From assembly GCF_041146795.1 (NCBI RefSeq), contig NC_135174.1, forward strand, positions 18,036,878-18,100,877: a DNA stretch of 64,000 bases. The letters are read 5' to 3'. The stretch is from Maylandia zebra (taxonomy: Eukaryota; Chordata; Actinopteri; Cichliformes; Cichlidae). Both the position numbers and the translations under genes were made by a program. The notes under the pieces were generated by a model. The model did not search any database. It was not told the origin of the DNA and saw only the letters and a program-made list of their open reading frames with translations. This document shows, piece after piece, positions 12,501 to 27,500 of the stretch. Position 1 is the first letter of the stretch; the number at the start of each line of letters is the position of its first letter.

Positions 12501-15500
12501 CCCCGTTGTGGTCTTTTATTGTATGGTATATGGACCCAGTGGAGGTTTAGATTGATACTAAGTGGTTTGCTGAGAGTGCAGGGTATTACTAATGAGACCT
12601 GCCTTGCTGCTGGCCAGTGAGCACTGACGGGAGCTACTACAGAACTCTCTTTTAATATGGATTGGGCTCACCTTGGAGCAAGGTTAGATGGAGACAGTGA
12701 GCCCTCAGCACAGAATTTTATCCAAACGCCGCTGGGTGGATAAGATGTCTCCTCTGGGAAAACATTCGTAAAAAAGGATATTCGTATTGTAATTTTGCTG
12801 CTTATATTTCCTCTGCCACCTATAGCTTCTGCTGCATATCCGCTCTACTTATAAGGATAATCCTTTTATTGTAAGCAAGTTTTAGTCTCTATCCAGGGTC
12901 TATAAGGTATCATCTTTCGTTTGAAATGTAAAACCCTCCGAGGTGAATTTGTGAAACAGCAAAAAGTGTCTGCGTTAGATTTTGACCATATTTTTAAAGT
13001 TAAAAAGAAGAAAAATGCCCATACTGCACACTAAATTTGACATCAGCACACGTTACTAAAAGATCAGCAAATGTAGAGGTCAGCTAATTAGTTGGTCGGA
13101 TCAGATCCAATATTCATCCAATTCTCCTAATTGGGTAGAATAATGTGCACATGTGCTACACTGGCTCAGATGCTGCCACCGCTCTGCGGTGTTGAGAACG
13201 TTCCCTCATCCAAAGGAGTACATTTGTGACTCGAGAGGCTCTCCTGAACGAGCAGAATTATGTTTATGAGAGCAATTAGATCTTTAAGATCTTAGCAACA
13301 TTGCATTTGGGTTTGTTTTGTTGTTGTTTTTTTAAACCCATCATGATTAGCGCAGTATGGCAGCTTCTGTTTTCACTGACACACTGCTAATCAGCTGAGA
13401 AGCATTCAAACTGATTTGGGTTCTCATTAAATAAAAAAACAACTCTACAACAGTAATGATGGCTATGACTTCACATGGTGACTTGAAGAATACCTGATGT
13501 AATTATACAATAGAGTGGGGTTCTCCCCCCCCCTCCCCCCCCAAAATAATGTGGCAGTGACAGTGTCCACTGATGTAGTGATGAAACCACAGGGAAGATG
13601 GCTTCAGCATCTTTTAGCTTGAGCTTTGTGTTTTGGTTCATTTGCCCTGCGTGGTTGGCCTCATTTTCAGTCGACTCTTAAAAGTCAGAGTAATGACTTA
13701 ATGACTACAGAGACAAGTGTTTTGCTGTGTGCTTCATAAAAGCTGGATTTGCCCAAAGGAAGGGAGCATGAAATCTGTTCTGTTTGTCTGATTTGTCTGT
13801 TTGTTAGCAGGCTAACATCCACAGTTTTCAAGATGTCATTTAAAATTTTGTGTGACGGTAAATACAAAACAACTGATTTAATTTGGGTGAAAATTGGGTC
13901 TAGGTCACACCAAATGTGAAAAGCAGTAAAAACTTTTCTATTAACTATCCCAAAGAGTTGATTCTGTTCATCTGGATGTAACGTTTTCAGTGGGAGAAAG
14001 CCGCTGAAAAAATTTTTCATCACTCATCCAAGTGACTCATTCAGTCGTATCTGACTGCAGGTTTCCCCAGCCTTAGAAAGAGTACATTTGCTTAATGACT
14101 GAAACTAGCAACACTCGCGAACAATGGTTTGTGAGGTCAGTTTCTTGTTCATTAATATGCAAATTGTCATGACCATTGATTACAACTACTCCTCAAAGAG
14201 CATTGATCAATGGCCATGAGTATTGTGGCCACTGTGTTAGAACGTCACAGTGGAACTACAACACTACAACAGACTGATGCTGTTACATTGTAATAAAACC
14301 AGACTGACGTTAGCGTGTTGTTGTAAAATGATCATAAAATATCAGTTTTATTATGTTAGTATTTGTTGGTATAAAATCAAAAGGGGGGGGGGTTACAGGG
14401 CAGCACAAATTGTGTACAGAGTATTATGTATGTATGTTGAGAGTGATGAAATTAAGATCAGATGTTTGCAGTGTTCCAGACTGTTTCTCTTTAAGGCACC
14501 ATAAATGAGAAATGATTTTAAATTCAGTTATTAACTGCAGCCGTCATTTTCTTTACAGTATTTATGTCTTCTTTGGTGTTCACTCCTTCCTCCTTCCCCT
14601 TCCCTCACTCTCTTTTAGCCCATCCATTTGGCCCAGAGCAGCTTCTTGGTAAAAGCCTTTGGTACAGCCTTCATACTCGACCTGGAGCTCAACCAGTAAG
14701 TCACCGCACACCTGCAAAGCTTACCTCAGGTCCATTAAACATCACTTTAAGTGGTTCACTGCAATTACTGACATAACTATGTTCAGACTCACACATCATA
14801 TTACACGAAGTGGGTGCTGGCTAAACATTGATAAATAACAGATGGTGTAGCCATATTCAGACCTAGTCAAGCAATACACTGAAGTAAAGTGTCCTAATAT
14901 TGTAGTGAGGTTTAAGTCACAACAAGTCACATCACACCTCTTTTAATACTTATTAATACTTATTGTGACACTGATTTTATTTATTTCTATGAAACCCTTG
15001 TAAAAGAATTACTTCAGTACTAGGTCCTTTTTTTTAAGCATTTCTAAGCACTTTTTGTTGTTTTTGCTCCTAATATTTCTCAATCTGTACACTCCAGCAA
15101 TCTGCTGTCTACAGACTATGTCGAGCGTCACTTTGAGGAAGATGGCCAGCTGTCACAGAATATGGTAGGTTTACAGAAACAGTTTTAACACCGTGGCAAA
15201 TGTGTTCATAATTAATAATAATCGTAGTTACACCTGCCCTGAAATTTAAAAAAAAAAAAAAACAGTCCAAGGAGTTGGAGGTTGGGTTTTTTGATGGCTC
15301 CAAATTGGTACTAGGTGTGAATGTGAGCATGACTCTTTTCTGTCTTTGTGTCGGCCATGTGACTGACTGCCCAGTGTCAGCTGGGATTGACTTCAACCTC
15401 CTGCAACCTAGCAAACTAACATCCTGCTGACAATGGCTTTGACAGTAAACGCTCTCACATCAAACAATTGAGGCTGAAAATGATTTTTGTGGCTGTTTGT

Positions 15501-18500
15501 AGAAACATTATGGTTCTCCATCCCAGTTTTGAGTATTCCACCTGAATTAAACCAAGCAGAATCAGTAATTGAGTGACACAACGTTATTTTTTTTTGTCCA
15601 GTCCAGAAATGCCTAAAAAGCATGTGTTTGAACGTCTAGAAATAAGTGTAAATGACTGCAAAATATGTGCTAGCCCAGATGTGTTGTTCCATAACAACTC
15701 TTCAGCTTATCAGGTCCACACGTTATCCTGGACCTGTGGAAAGGTGTCCAAAAACACCTTTCTGGCTACAGCTGCATGAGCCCTGATGGTTAGATTGTTG
15801 ACATGGCCCTCTCTGTCATGAATTATAAATTTGAGCAAAATGGCCTTTAATAAATCCAAGACGGGCAGACAGCTTGACTCTCGACAGCCTCTGCGAGACG
15901 GTGTCTCTCTGTCTGTATCCTCTCTGCCAAAGAACCACCTGACCAATTGGTAGACGGTTGCCATGGAAACCAGCAGACAGCAGCAGTACCAGTGTGGGCC
16001 TACTTTGTGTCATGAGGGGAATTCAAATCATGTGCATTTCCAGAAAGGATTAAATCAGATTTTACAGCCACCTTCTGCCATGACCTTTGGATAATCCGGG
16101 CACAGACATTACATTTGAAGATTATTTCAACGGGTTAAAATCAAAGAAATAAAAAGGCCAAATAATTAAATAGTGCAGGAAGGAGGCATAAAGATTTATC
16201 AATGGTCTCAATATGAAACACTATTCACTAATCAAAATGAAGTAAGATCATTAAATTAACCACACAGCCAGACCAATGTCTCTCTTAGTTTGATGTCATT
16301 TATCACTTTTTAAATGACTCAGTATTCCATAAATAAATTTATGTCATACTCTAAGTGTTTTGGGTATTTTTTTAAAGATTCAATTTATAATTTTGATTTT
16401 GACTTTATTAAAAATAATAATATTAATAATTGAGTTTTGGTAATGTTGCTGACCCCAAAGATACAAAGTCTGACAGACCTTACATGTTTACACTTTTTTT
16501 TTTTTCCTACCAACTATGTTAAAATTACAATTCTTATAATAATAATCCAATTTGAGCACGGAATGAGAGAAATGGAGTTGAATAATTACTGCACTAATTT
16601 GATTAATAGTGGCCCGGTAATAGATCCCTGGGGAACACCGTAAAATAATCACATTAGAATTTAATCTAGAAATACACTTAGATTAAAAACAGGTTTAATG
16701 CCATTTATTGTTATTGAAAAGCCCATAAAAGAGTTATGAATATGGTAAAAAATGTATTCGTTTTTTGTTTTGTTTTTTTTTTTCTTATTTTGTCCAGCGG
16801 CTCCACCATTTTTTTTTTTTTTTTGGTACCCTTTATAAATTATAATACATAAGGCGGGATTATTATTATTAGTAGTAGTAGTAGTCGTCTGGTCTGTAGT
16901 CAATAAATGTTATGAAATGTTAAAAAAAACATCTAAAATGTTAATTTAATTAGTACTTTTGTCAGATTAATTTAGTCACTAGATTTCTATGTCTTAACTG
17001 CTTCATTTTTTTGCCTCCAAGCAGCACTAAGAACGTTCATGCAGGCCCCTCCCCTTTCCATCTGCTCTATACTGATTTATTTAGTTTTACAGGGAAGCCA
17101 GTAAATTGCCTGTCTTTGTGTGTCACCTTTTTCTCATTGGCCCCTGTGGATCCTGGTTATTCTGCTGAGCTGGTGACTGTCTCATTCAGATGTAATCTCA
17201 GTGACACACAGCTAACAGAGAAATTAAATTATGAATAACGATGGTTGGAATTGACATGAGCTGCGTTTTTGAGTTCTAACATTGCCAGCAGATTTTTTTT
17301 TTTTTTTTTTTTTAAATAAAACTTATTATCAACCATTACTAAAGGTTTTTTTCCTTGTGCTGGGTTAGTGTGTTCACCTGAAAACAAATGGGTTGTCAAT
17401 GGGAAATTTCATTTAACTTCACTCTGATATGTGCTGTTTTACTCTAATTGTCGTAATAAAATGGTGATATAATTGCCAGACTGATTAATGCACAACGGGC
17501 TACGACAGACTATCAGCTAGCAACACTGCATGTGAAATGAACCCTGAAGACTGATGAATTAGCTTCTCTGAAACACAGGGAGAAATGGGGAGTCTTCTAG
17601 ATTGATTTGCATTCCTTCTTCTTAAGTCGGTTAATGTTTCTCCTAATACTGTAAAATTGTCTCTTCTTGCCAGCACCAGATGCTTAACGTATCTGGAGGA
17701 AATTGTTTTTCCTCATGATTTTAAATACTCTAAAACGTAATGCTTTTGTTCTTTCCAGTCCTCTTTTTCACTTTACATTAGTACCTATTATTTCATACCC
17801 CGCCACCCACCCACTGCTCTCAGACTCTGAACAATGCTGAGTCCAGACATCAAGCTTTTCTAATTCTGTTACAGCTGATTATGTCAAGTTCAGTACGGTT
17901 GTTTCTGCAGGACATGACTGTCTCAATTTGTGAGTGCAAGCAGTTTTGTTTTTTTTCTTTTCCTTTTTCATTCATACAATTTCTCGGTTTTAACGTCATA
18001 GTTCACTTGTCGCTGTCCTTCCAGCACTAATAAAATTTCAGTGTGGTTTAAATGGAAGAGTGAGTGGACATCACGTGAAGTGCAACTCTGAAAAGCATCC
18101 TCAGTCCTTGACAGTCAGTGTGTGCCTGCTGTGTCAGGCAATTTGATTTCCTCCATTTAGTCTCGTAATCCTACCTTTTATTTATTTATTAACTTGCTAA
18201 GTGCTGTGAGTTGCTTCACTATTCGGTATGAATGATGAATGTTCTTTTAGTCCTCGACAGACTAGAACTGATGCCGCATGTAAATAAGCTTCATAAAAAT
18301 ACTGGGACTTACTCTAATGTCTGGATGGAAGCACTGTTTAATTTATTGTTGTTAGCTTTGAGCTGATCTCTGAAATTATATATCAGTGTAAAAGTTTAAT
18401 GTTGATTTTCACAGCCTTAATTTTGGATATAAATCTATATAGCAAGCTGCTGTTCCTTATTAGCTTATTATTGCCAGTGAAGTCGGCATTTCTCATGTTT

Positions 18501-21500
18501 CCTTTTAGCACTACCATGATGTTTACATGTGAGTGAAACGCCCAAGTTGCGCTTAGTACATGCCCATGCTACAGCATTATTTGGCCTCTTCGTGCTGTTG
18601 GCTGTCGAATGAAAATGATTGACTGACTGATTTTTTTATGGTGTTGTAAATAGGGGAGGAGTTAGGCCGTAATTTTTCCCAGCAGGCCACATGAGAAACT
18701 GTGGCTGTTGTGAAATCCCTCTCTAATAACCTGGATTCACTTTCGCTCAATATTAAAATTAATTATTTGCCTTTTTTAAGCTTATTGGTGCAGTCCCAGT
18801 CTTTCATGGGGCGGTTGTAGTGATCTGCATGAGAAACTGTGACTGTTGTGGAGGGCTGCATCAATAACCTGAACTCAATCTGAATAAGAGTCCCAGCAAT
18901 GTAGAATCACCAGCTGACCATACCCTATTAAATGCATGTATTTGGACTGTGGGAGGAACATTTCATGCAGTATAATAAAATGGCTAACCTTGTGGACCCA
19001 CCCTAGACATGTTCTTTCCTTTAAATTTTATTTATATATAGTGTTTCTATGGTTTCGTGAAGACAACGCCGAGATAGTTTAGTTACGTTGATGCAGAACT
19101 TTTCTAAGCTAATGTCTTTTCTGAAGCCTTGAATAAATCTGGTCAGAACACTATGAGATTACAACTTTTTACATGGAGACCTCATCTTAGTTTAATCACA
19201 CGTAACTGTTGGCCTTTAAGAGTTAGCAGTTTCCATTCCTTCTTTGGTTTAATTGAATCAGAATAAAATGCCAGACAGCATTCTGCTCCAAGAGAGCGAG
19301 CCTCATATAAAGCTCATGTGTGGCGAGGGATAAAAGAGACACGTGTGACTGACTTTGGACTGAATGATGATTTTGTAGCTGACAGACAACCAGACTGATC
19401 ATTAATTTGTCATCAACAGTAGCCCGACTGTGTGTGCAGATGTACCTGTGAAGATTTAATCCACCTTCGAGAAGATCAGTTGAAATGACCTTGCAGTGAA
19501 AGTAATACTCGGTGTCAGTTAAAATACATTACACATGCCCTTTGTCTTTGAAAAGTAACAAGGATGTCATGTGTCTGAGAGATAACTTAGACATGACAGG
19601 ATCTCTCTGTGAGCTTTCAGCTTTGAGCTGGAGCTCAGATAAAGGTCGGCCAAGCATGAAGAACAGCAGCTCCAAGTTGCCCCTTTTTCTTTTTGATCTG
19701 TCGGCCGTGCTGGATGACAACAGGATCGGGTAGCAGACATGACTTATTGGGGTTCATTACAAACACCTGAAACTGACTCTCTCGCAGTCACATGCATGCA
19801 TACGCGCGCACACACGCACACCTGAGTTCCAGGTATTTGCAAACAAAACACCTAACTTTAATTTCCATTGTCTCTGTTAAAGCATGCATGATTATTATTT
19901 GTGAAATTCTTTGTTCCTTCAACTTTTTTGAGCTCGCACATTTAAAACCATGCTCGTGTCACTTGACTGACAGTAGCCAGTCTCCTCTCAGATTGTCGTA
20001 ATCTGATCGTTCCTGTACTGCGAGACGCAGATTACAAACACTACGTCCAAAACATGATCGTTCAGTTGGATCCTTTTAGGCGATTATGAATAATCAGGTG
20101 GAGTTACCTGGCAGTGAGGTGTACAGGTTGCTCCTTCCAGTGGTTCTGCCAACTTGGCTATGGATTGAGACAGTCACTCATTATCAGAGCTAATTTTATC
20201 CTTTATTAGAGGGGCATACAAGCAGTTCATCAGCCTTTAGAACCTTTTTTATTTTGTAGCTCTTGTAGATTCTGTCTGTAGTTTTGGGGGGGATTTTTCC
20301 AGATGAATCAACAAAATTAAGTGGTGTCAGCTGACTGATAGATGGTGTGTAATGTATAGGTCTATCAGGCAGACTGTCTGGAGAAACACTTTAAAGTTGC
20401 ATGTTTGAATATGTAGGATCCAGTGACTGAAAATCAGATATCTCTGCTTCTGTTGTGTTAATATAACCTTTTTTTCCATCTCTCTTGCAAGCTCCAAATT
20501 TGAAGTCTCTAATTTTATGAACATGCATTAAGAAATTAGAGACATTATTATCTTCAGTTTATTAAATCATTGCATTCTTTACAATGGGGTAAAAAGGTTC
20601 TTGTGATTTTTAGGGTCAATTCAAAATAGCTTTTTTATAATTATTTTTAGCAGAAAAAAAATGTATACACATGATTTAAAATGACAAGTTCATTAATTCT
20701 CTTTCCAGAGTTGCATTTCAAAGCAGCTCCATGAAGTGACCGCTTTTCTCCTCATTAAAATACCCTCTGCTGCATACCCTGCTACTGTCCCTTCCTTTAA
20801 ACTTTCTTCTCATTGTATGCCGCTTGCAAACAGAACGGTTGGTGGGGCTGCTCTGCTCACAACCACAGCATATGTCCAGGACATCTGCAATCACTGACAT
20901 TTATACGGAGCCAAAAAGGGAAAAAATACTTTTCATAGTTGTCTCAAACAACTAGCATAACGGCTAGCTTAGCACAAAGTCAACTTAAAACTTAAACCAT
21001 CAGTACTAAAAGCATGTTTTCACGGTGTAACCTTTATTAAGACTTGTGCCTGATGTACTGAACAATATTAACTTCCATATTCATGGCAGCTGTGGCTCAG
21101 GTGGTGCAGCGGGTTGTTTGACAATCGGAAGGTCAGCGAATTGATCCCCAGCTCCTCCGGTCTATGTGTTAAACTATCCTTGAGCAGGATACTGAACCCC
21201 GAGTTGCCCCTGATGCATCCATCAGAGAGTGTGCATGTGAATTTGAGCTAAACTGCTTAAGCATTTATTTAAACAGTGTATGAATATATGTGTGCTTAGT
21301 GTGAATAAGACTTGTAGTAGGAAGTGCTTTGAGTCCATTTACCATTAGCAAAGTGCTAAGTCATGATACTCCTGAACGGAAGGAGTTCATCATTTGGTGA
21401 TCGACAAGATTCATTTGTTCTGGATAGGATCGCTTGTAAGTCTTAAGTCTTCTTGGTGGATTTTAATTCTCATTACGGTAATTTGTACATTACAGCCACA

Positions 21501-24500
21501 AAATGACAGAAAAGCATATCACTTTCTTTCTGTATTTTACACATTACAGTAACCTGTGAAATGTAATGGATCAAGAGGCATGTGAACTAATACATCATTG
21601 ACGTTGTGTCTGTCTAATATGCCCATGTCAGGTGTCTGTGTGAGTGATGGGTACAGTTTGAGATCCTGTGTACTTCCCAGCTGATGGACTTGAGCAGTTC
21701 CTTATAAAACACCTGTTCATTTTCAACTTAAATGGGTTCAACCTTGACTTTAATGAATTTTGTGCTTCAGATAGCTGTAGTTGACGCTATCTTCCAGTGA
21801 ATTAGGAAATTCTGATGCATACCCACTCACACTCTGTTATGCACACTTCCTTTCCCTTGCTGAAACTCTACTCAGCTGTAGCAGCTGCAGCAGGTGTAGG
21901 TTTCCCCAGACACCAAATCATACAGTAGTCACTGATCTCCTTCAGACAACCCTCCTGGTTGATCATAGGCCTCACGCTGACAGAAAATACCTACCTATGT
22001 ATATATGGGCCAAAAGATCAGTGGCATCGAGGGCTTCGCAGACGGTGTTGGCTTCATTTTCTGAAATTTGACATGTACATGTTACTGGATGATGACAGTA
22101 TCAGTGTCTCACTATTACCTCTTGTTTGGTTTCAGGGAGGGGAGCACTGCTTCTACCACGGGCGAATACGAGGAGTGCCGGGGTCCTGGGCTGCTTTGTC
22201 AACCTGCCACGGCCTGCAGTGAGTCCAACGCTGTGGGGCTACATTTCAGATTAAGTCACTACAACAAATGAGAACCCAAGCAATGATTTTAATTGTTTAA
22301 AATCAAACCCAATTGCACACACACCAGTATACTGTGCAAAAGTCTTGAGCCACATTTCTTTATATTTGCTTCGAATGAGCCAGACTTTCTATGCCAAATT
22401 ATGCACGAAACGGCCTGAAAATCAGTGGAAACTAATCTTATTGAGTGATAAATGCAAATTAAAAAAGAGTGAAGCCACGTTAATGACAACGTGTACAACC
22501 ACTGGAGGTGTGAGCAGGACAAACGGAACAATTGACGGAAAAAGAGTGGACTTTATACCAGTTTTTAAATTGTGTTGATAGGTCACGTAAAACCAGAGTT
22601 ATGATATAAATATATGCAATGTTTGGTTTTCTTCCTGAATACGATCGTTGTTCATATTTACTGCAGGAAGAAACGTTAAAAACGGCGTTTTATAAGGAAA
22701 ACGCTCGAAAGCCTGTGAGCAAAGACAAAACCAAAAAACCCCCACCCTTTCCTATTGGTCGAAAAATGTACCATGTCGACCAATCAAAAAATGGTATGGC
22801 AACATGGCATTTATTGTTTAGGAAGGGGGAAATTGTAGGAATGACGGCGTGTTTTGAGATGTGAGAGATTTGCGCAAATCTTGTGTAGTTAGTGTGTAGT
22901 GTAGTCAATAGTTTTGTGTGTGTCAGAACAATGAGGCGACTGCTGAATTGGAGTTTGAGTTATTTTTACCTTCAGTAGTGTTAACATACTACACAGGTCA
23001 TGAACAAGATTTTTTTTTTTTTAATTTTCATTGTAAGTGGGCTAAAGCAGTTAATTAAAAGTAGTCTAACATAAATGTAAATGCTGTAATTTGATTATTT
23101 TAATAAACCATGTAACTTGGATGGATTCGATGCTGGCGTGACCACAGTGCACACGTCTGCTGTTGCTCACAGTGGTCCAAGTGTCTGCTCAGGGAGTTTG
23201 TGTGTTTGCTCAGACACATGAAAAATTAGAGGGAACATTGTTCTACAGCCATCTATAAAACACGGTAGAGGCTCTGCTGGGGTTTTGGAGGCTTCATCAT
23301 TTCTGCTTTCATAATTTTAACTAATTATGAAAGCAGAAAAGTGTGATTGGATTTTTATCCACAATGCAATACCACAAATAAAAACATAGATCTACAGTAG
23401 AACATTAGCAGTTATGGATTTGCTTCCCCAGAGCCTGGAGCTCAACATTATTGAACCAAGATTAAAGACTGAAGGGTCATTTATGTTTAAAATAAAATAA
23501 ATAAGTCTCACCTTCCTCCGATCCACCTTTCTATTTGTTTTCTGATAAATAGAAACACATTTTAGAAAAGAAGTGGTGAAGCAATTATCATACATGATCG
23601 TTTTGTTTTATTTAGGGGGATGTTTTCTGACGGGAACTTCTCTTACGGGATCGAACCTCTTGGCACTGGAGCGGTAAGTAACTTCCGGCGACGCCATGAA
23701 AAGATGTGAAAAGACAATGCGTTCATATTTTTTCTTTCACTTTTATTTATATATTTATTTAAGCAGGCCACATGTAATAGACTCTCTTTCAGTAGAGGAC
23801 TTTGAATCATGTTTGGGAGCTGCTTTGTCAGGTCTCACTTTCTCACAGTATCTCCGCTCTCCATAACTTACCGTCAGTGTTACTCTATCTCTGAGTTTCT
23901 GAGTGGAAAGTGTTGAATATACACACAATCCACCACCACGGAAACATTTCCAGTGTCTGAAAAGAAGCAGATTATCTGCTGGAGGCAGGTGAGCAAAGGA
24001 AAAGTTGACAAAAATAAAGTTTGGCCCTTTACAAATATTCAGATTTTGATCTTAAAAGAGTTGCATTTAAAATAAATGGAGATTCAACAGAGTGACTGAT
24101 GTGAGTGGGATAAAAGTGTTTAGAGAGGAAGAGGCTGAGCCTTTTTTTTTAATTTTTTCCATTAAGGCTCAGTGATCGCAGTACAGCTCAATTACATAGA
24201 CTGGAGAGATGAATCAATAGCCTCTCAGCTCATCTTCAAACTCCCTCACTCTCTCTCTTCCTCTCTCCTCAGCTCTCTCTCAAATGGGTCATTTTCATAA
24301 AGTATTTATCCCCAGCTCAAGTGTACCACTGTGTCCAGTGGAGTTGCTGCCATTATGACAGCCCTGTGATTGATTAAATATGCATCAGCACTTTCTACTT
24401 TTTTTTTTTTTTTCCACACAGAAGCTTTAAGTTCACAATGAGAAGTCCATTCATGTTTCCTATGATTTAAGCATATGTTTTTCTAAACTATATTTAATAC

Positions 24501-27500
24501 TTCAGCAGCATTAAGATCCATTAACTGAATGCTTTCTGCAGTTTCACGTCTGTCGATCAAATCCCAGTACAGGTTTTCAAGGCTTAGATTTCCACTTATT
24601 CCAAATCTCTACCGGCTGCTGGTTCACTTTGAATTTTTTTTTTTTGCTTTTTTTTTTTTAACATTAAAAATTATGACACATAAATCCCAAGATGAGTGAC
24701 ATATACACATAAGCACAGGTCCTCTGAGTACCTGATTGAAGCTCAATTCCTCCCTGGTCATAAAAGAACATGTTTACTTCTGTGCAGCATCCCATAAACA
24801 TCTGGGAACTGAGGAGAGCAGTTGCTGGAGTTTTGGAAGAGTAATGAGATCAAATATTTGCCTGACATGGGATTCTAGCTGCTCAGCAGTCTGGGCTGTA
24901 GTTAGGCCTTCTACTGAAAAGACATGCTGTTTTAATGGATGCAGTATGTGATTTAGTATTGTGTTGCTGAAATATGCAAGACATTCACTGAAACAGACGC
25001 CATTTGGATGGGAGCATATGTTGCTCTAAACCCTATATATACCTTTTTAGGTGTACAAGCTGCCAAATCCATAGGCACTAATGCACTCCTATAGCATCAG
25101 GGATGCAGGCTTTTGAACTGAGTACTAATAACAACTAAAGAGGTCCCGCTCCTCTTTAGTCCTGAGGACTGTGTTAATATGTATTTGTGGATGGCACAAT
25201 GAACTGTGCTCACAATTATTTCTGGAAGAGTTCCTGAGCCCATGCAGTGATTTCTTTAACTGACTCATATCTGTTTTTAATGCAGTGCTGGTTGAGGGTA
25301 TGAAGATCACAGGCATCCAGGACTAATTGTGGGGTGGGAAACTTCCCCACAGATTTCTCCAGATTTTTAGAATCATTTAATGATTGAGCATCATTTACTT
25401 TTGCACCTTTTGTTTCTACGTCTCCTCTTTTTTTGAGACCAGTTGGCTCTGCAAAGAAGATTCAGGCAGTTTTTCAGCCCTTGATAATATTTTTTTTTCT
25501 TTTAAAATAAGGATTTTGCTGATTAGTGAAAAAAGTAAACTAGACAAAACAAGAAAAAGACTGGCTGCTTGTGTGTGGTTCTTTGTTCTTTGTTGGCTTC
25601 CCTTGCTGCATTTCAGCTACAGAAAAAAATTGACATTCATTAAATTGTTTCCATCTTCCTCTCCCTCTGTGTTCTTCCCTGTCGCCCTCCAGGAGAACAA
25701 TGACCACGTTGTGTTTCGAATGCCTAACACTGACCTTTTTCCACCTCCCTGTCCAGGTAAGTCCTCTCGTTTTTTTTCTTGTACAGTAATTTCCAAATGT
25801 CAGTATTCATATAAGCTCTCATTGGTTTAATGATAGAGAAATTCACTATGAGGAGCTGTTAGTGGTGGGGAAAAAGATACATTTAAAAATCTGGATCTTA
25901 TTTTGATGAAACCCTGACGAGACGCAGTTTGTTACTAAACCTCAAAGGCTGGTGCTATTCCTTGTTTGGAGACGACACTTTTGTCCTTGACAGTTATCTA
26001 ATGCAGTCAAATGTTCTGTAATGCAAGCCCCTGTTTGGTTCTGCTTCTTCACTCCCTTCACGTTCAGAGTCCTCAGGTTGTCCATCTGTCCTCCACGCCC
26101 TTCCTAAACGTCTCATTTGGCTGCGTTCCTTCTCCACCTCGCCCATTTGTCCCTTACTCTTCCTCTCTGGAGTCACCTCCCCGCTCATTCCTGTTCCTCT
26201 GTGCCTCTTCACCCCTAACTCTCTCCATTTGTGCTCATGCGCTCCCCTTTTTTCTGCTCTCCCTACCACGAGCTCTGATATTGATTTCTCCTGCAGATCA
26301 CTGGACTAAAATACATGGTTGCATCCATCACTGGAATGATAACAGCCACTTTTCCCTCTCAGTGGTGTCTGCTTATGTGTTGCAGGATGCTCCATGAACA
26401 GCACAGAGGCTAAGATGCAGTCACGCAGGCAAAGCGAAGAGGATGGCGAGCTAAGCGATGAAGTCAACTGGTCTACCGAAGAAAAGCCGATACTCACAGA
26501 AGGTCTTCGACGCTCAAGAAGACAAGTCAGTTTTCCTTCAAGCTCTGATTCTTCATCTGCACACACACCTCCAAACACACAGTTGGCCCGCTGGGATCAT
26601 GTTGGCAGCAGCAATGCTGAGAGAGTCACCAACAGAGAATCATCAGTGAGGAGAAATTAATATTTTACAAATAAGTCAGATGATGATATGACTCATTTTT
26701 AATTCTGATTAAAAACAGTCCTAGGAAAAAAAAAAAGAGAGAGAAATTCTGAGGCAACACCTCTGGAATAAATTTGAACTCTGTTTTGACTTGTAGACTC
26801 GTACAAAGAAGTGAAGGTGTGAAGTTGAAGAGATGTCTGTCTGGGCGACAGCCTTTATGGTTCCTCATTAATTTTACCTTCACAGGGTGAATGTTTGGCT
26901 TTGCACAGATGTCTGTATGCATCCTTCAGGCTAACTCAGAGCAGACTTAAAAACAACTGTAATAAAATGATTTTTTGCCTGTAACTTTTCATCTTTCAAC
27001 ATTATCCAAAGTACTACAAATTAAAAAATGACCTTCAGTGGCAGCAAACCCCATTTTTACCTGTGATCAATGGGCTCTTTCATGAGTGCAAAGCTGGTTT
27101 CAGTTGAGATAAGTCAGTCTCGTGCTCTCTGGACTAATCACACTATAATAAAGTTAGAATCTAAATGTGATGACAGTTGTTTGCTCAACATGCTGTACTT
27201 AGGTCTGAGTATTTAAAAAAACAAAAAACAAAGAAAACCCACCTGAGCACATTTATTTTTCAGAGCCATTTTTTTTCTTTCTATCAAACATCTAAAGCAA
27301 TCATGCTCACGCTGAAGTCGATCTTTTCAGGCACAAGTAACTAAAATCTGCTTATGAATGAATGATCTCCATGTTGTGTTGCCTTTTCAAGGACACACTC
27401 TAGAGTTTCATCAGTGTCAGCATGTGTGCACGCATGCAGTGTGAGTAATAGTTCCACCTGCTGGTTTTGTGATGTGTGTGTGTGTTGTGGTGTTCTGTCT

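Larger units (their letters stand above)
9911..14618 (+). other. adam11: adam11 intron 2 (4.7 kb)
   Basis: It holds the poly(C) tract, a CA-rich patch near 10.51 kb, a degenerate Tc1-like relic (11.62-12.13 kb) and otherwise unannotatable AT-rich DNA. No further exon with the right phase was found; exon 2 ends in phase 0 and exon 3 continues directly with PIHLAQSSF. Confidence 0.6.
15165..22135 (+). other. adam11: adam11 intron 4 (7 kb)
   Basis: The largest intron. It carries a diverged interspersed repeat at 15.28-15.42 kb, T/A-rich tracts, a short local duplication at 18.65-18.88 kb and a SINE at 21.09-21.36 kb. The remainder shows no recognised element. Confidence 0.6.

Noticed and set aside
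25384-25830. 148-codon open frame as a separate gene
   Set aside because: It is the reading of adam11 intron 6, exon 7 (25693-25756) and following intron. Only the short exon part has similarity to a known protein.
26011-26397. 128-codon open frame before adam11 exon 8
   Set aside because: Low-complexity Ser/Pro/Leu translation of a pyrimidine-rich intron; no domain and no codon-level conservation visible.
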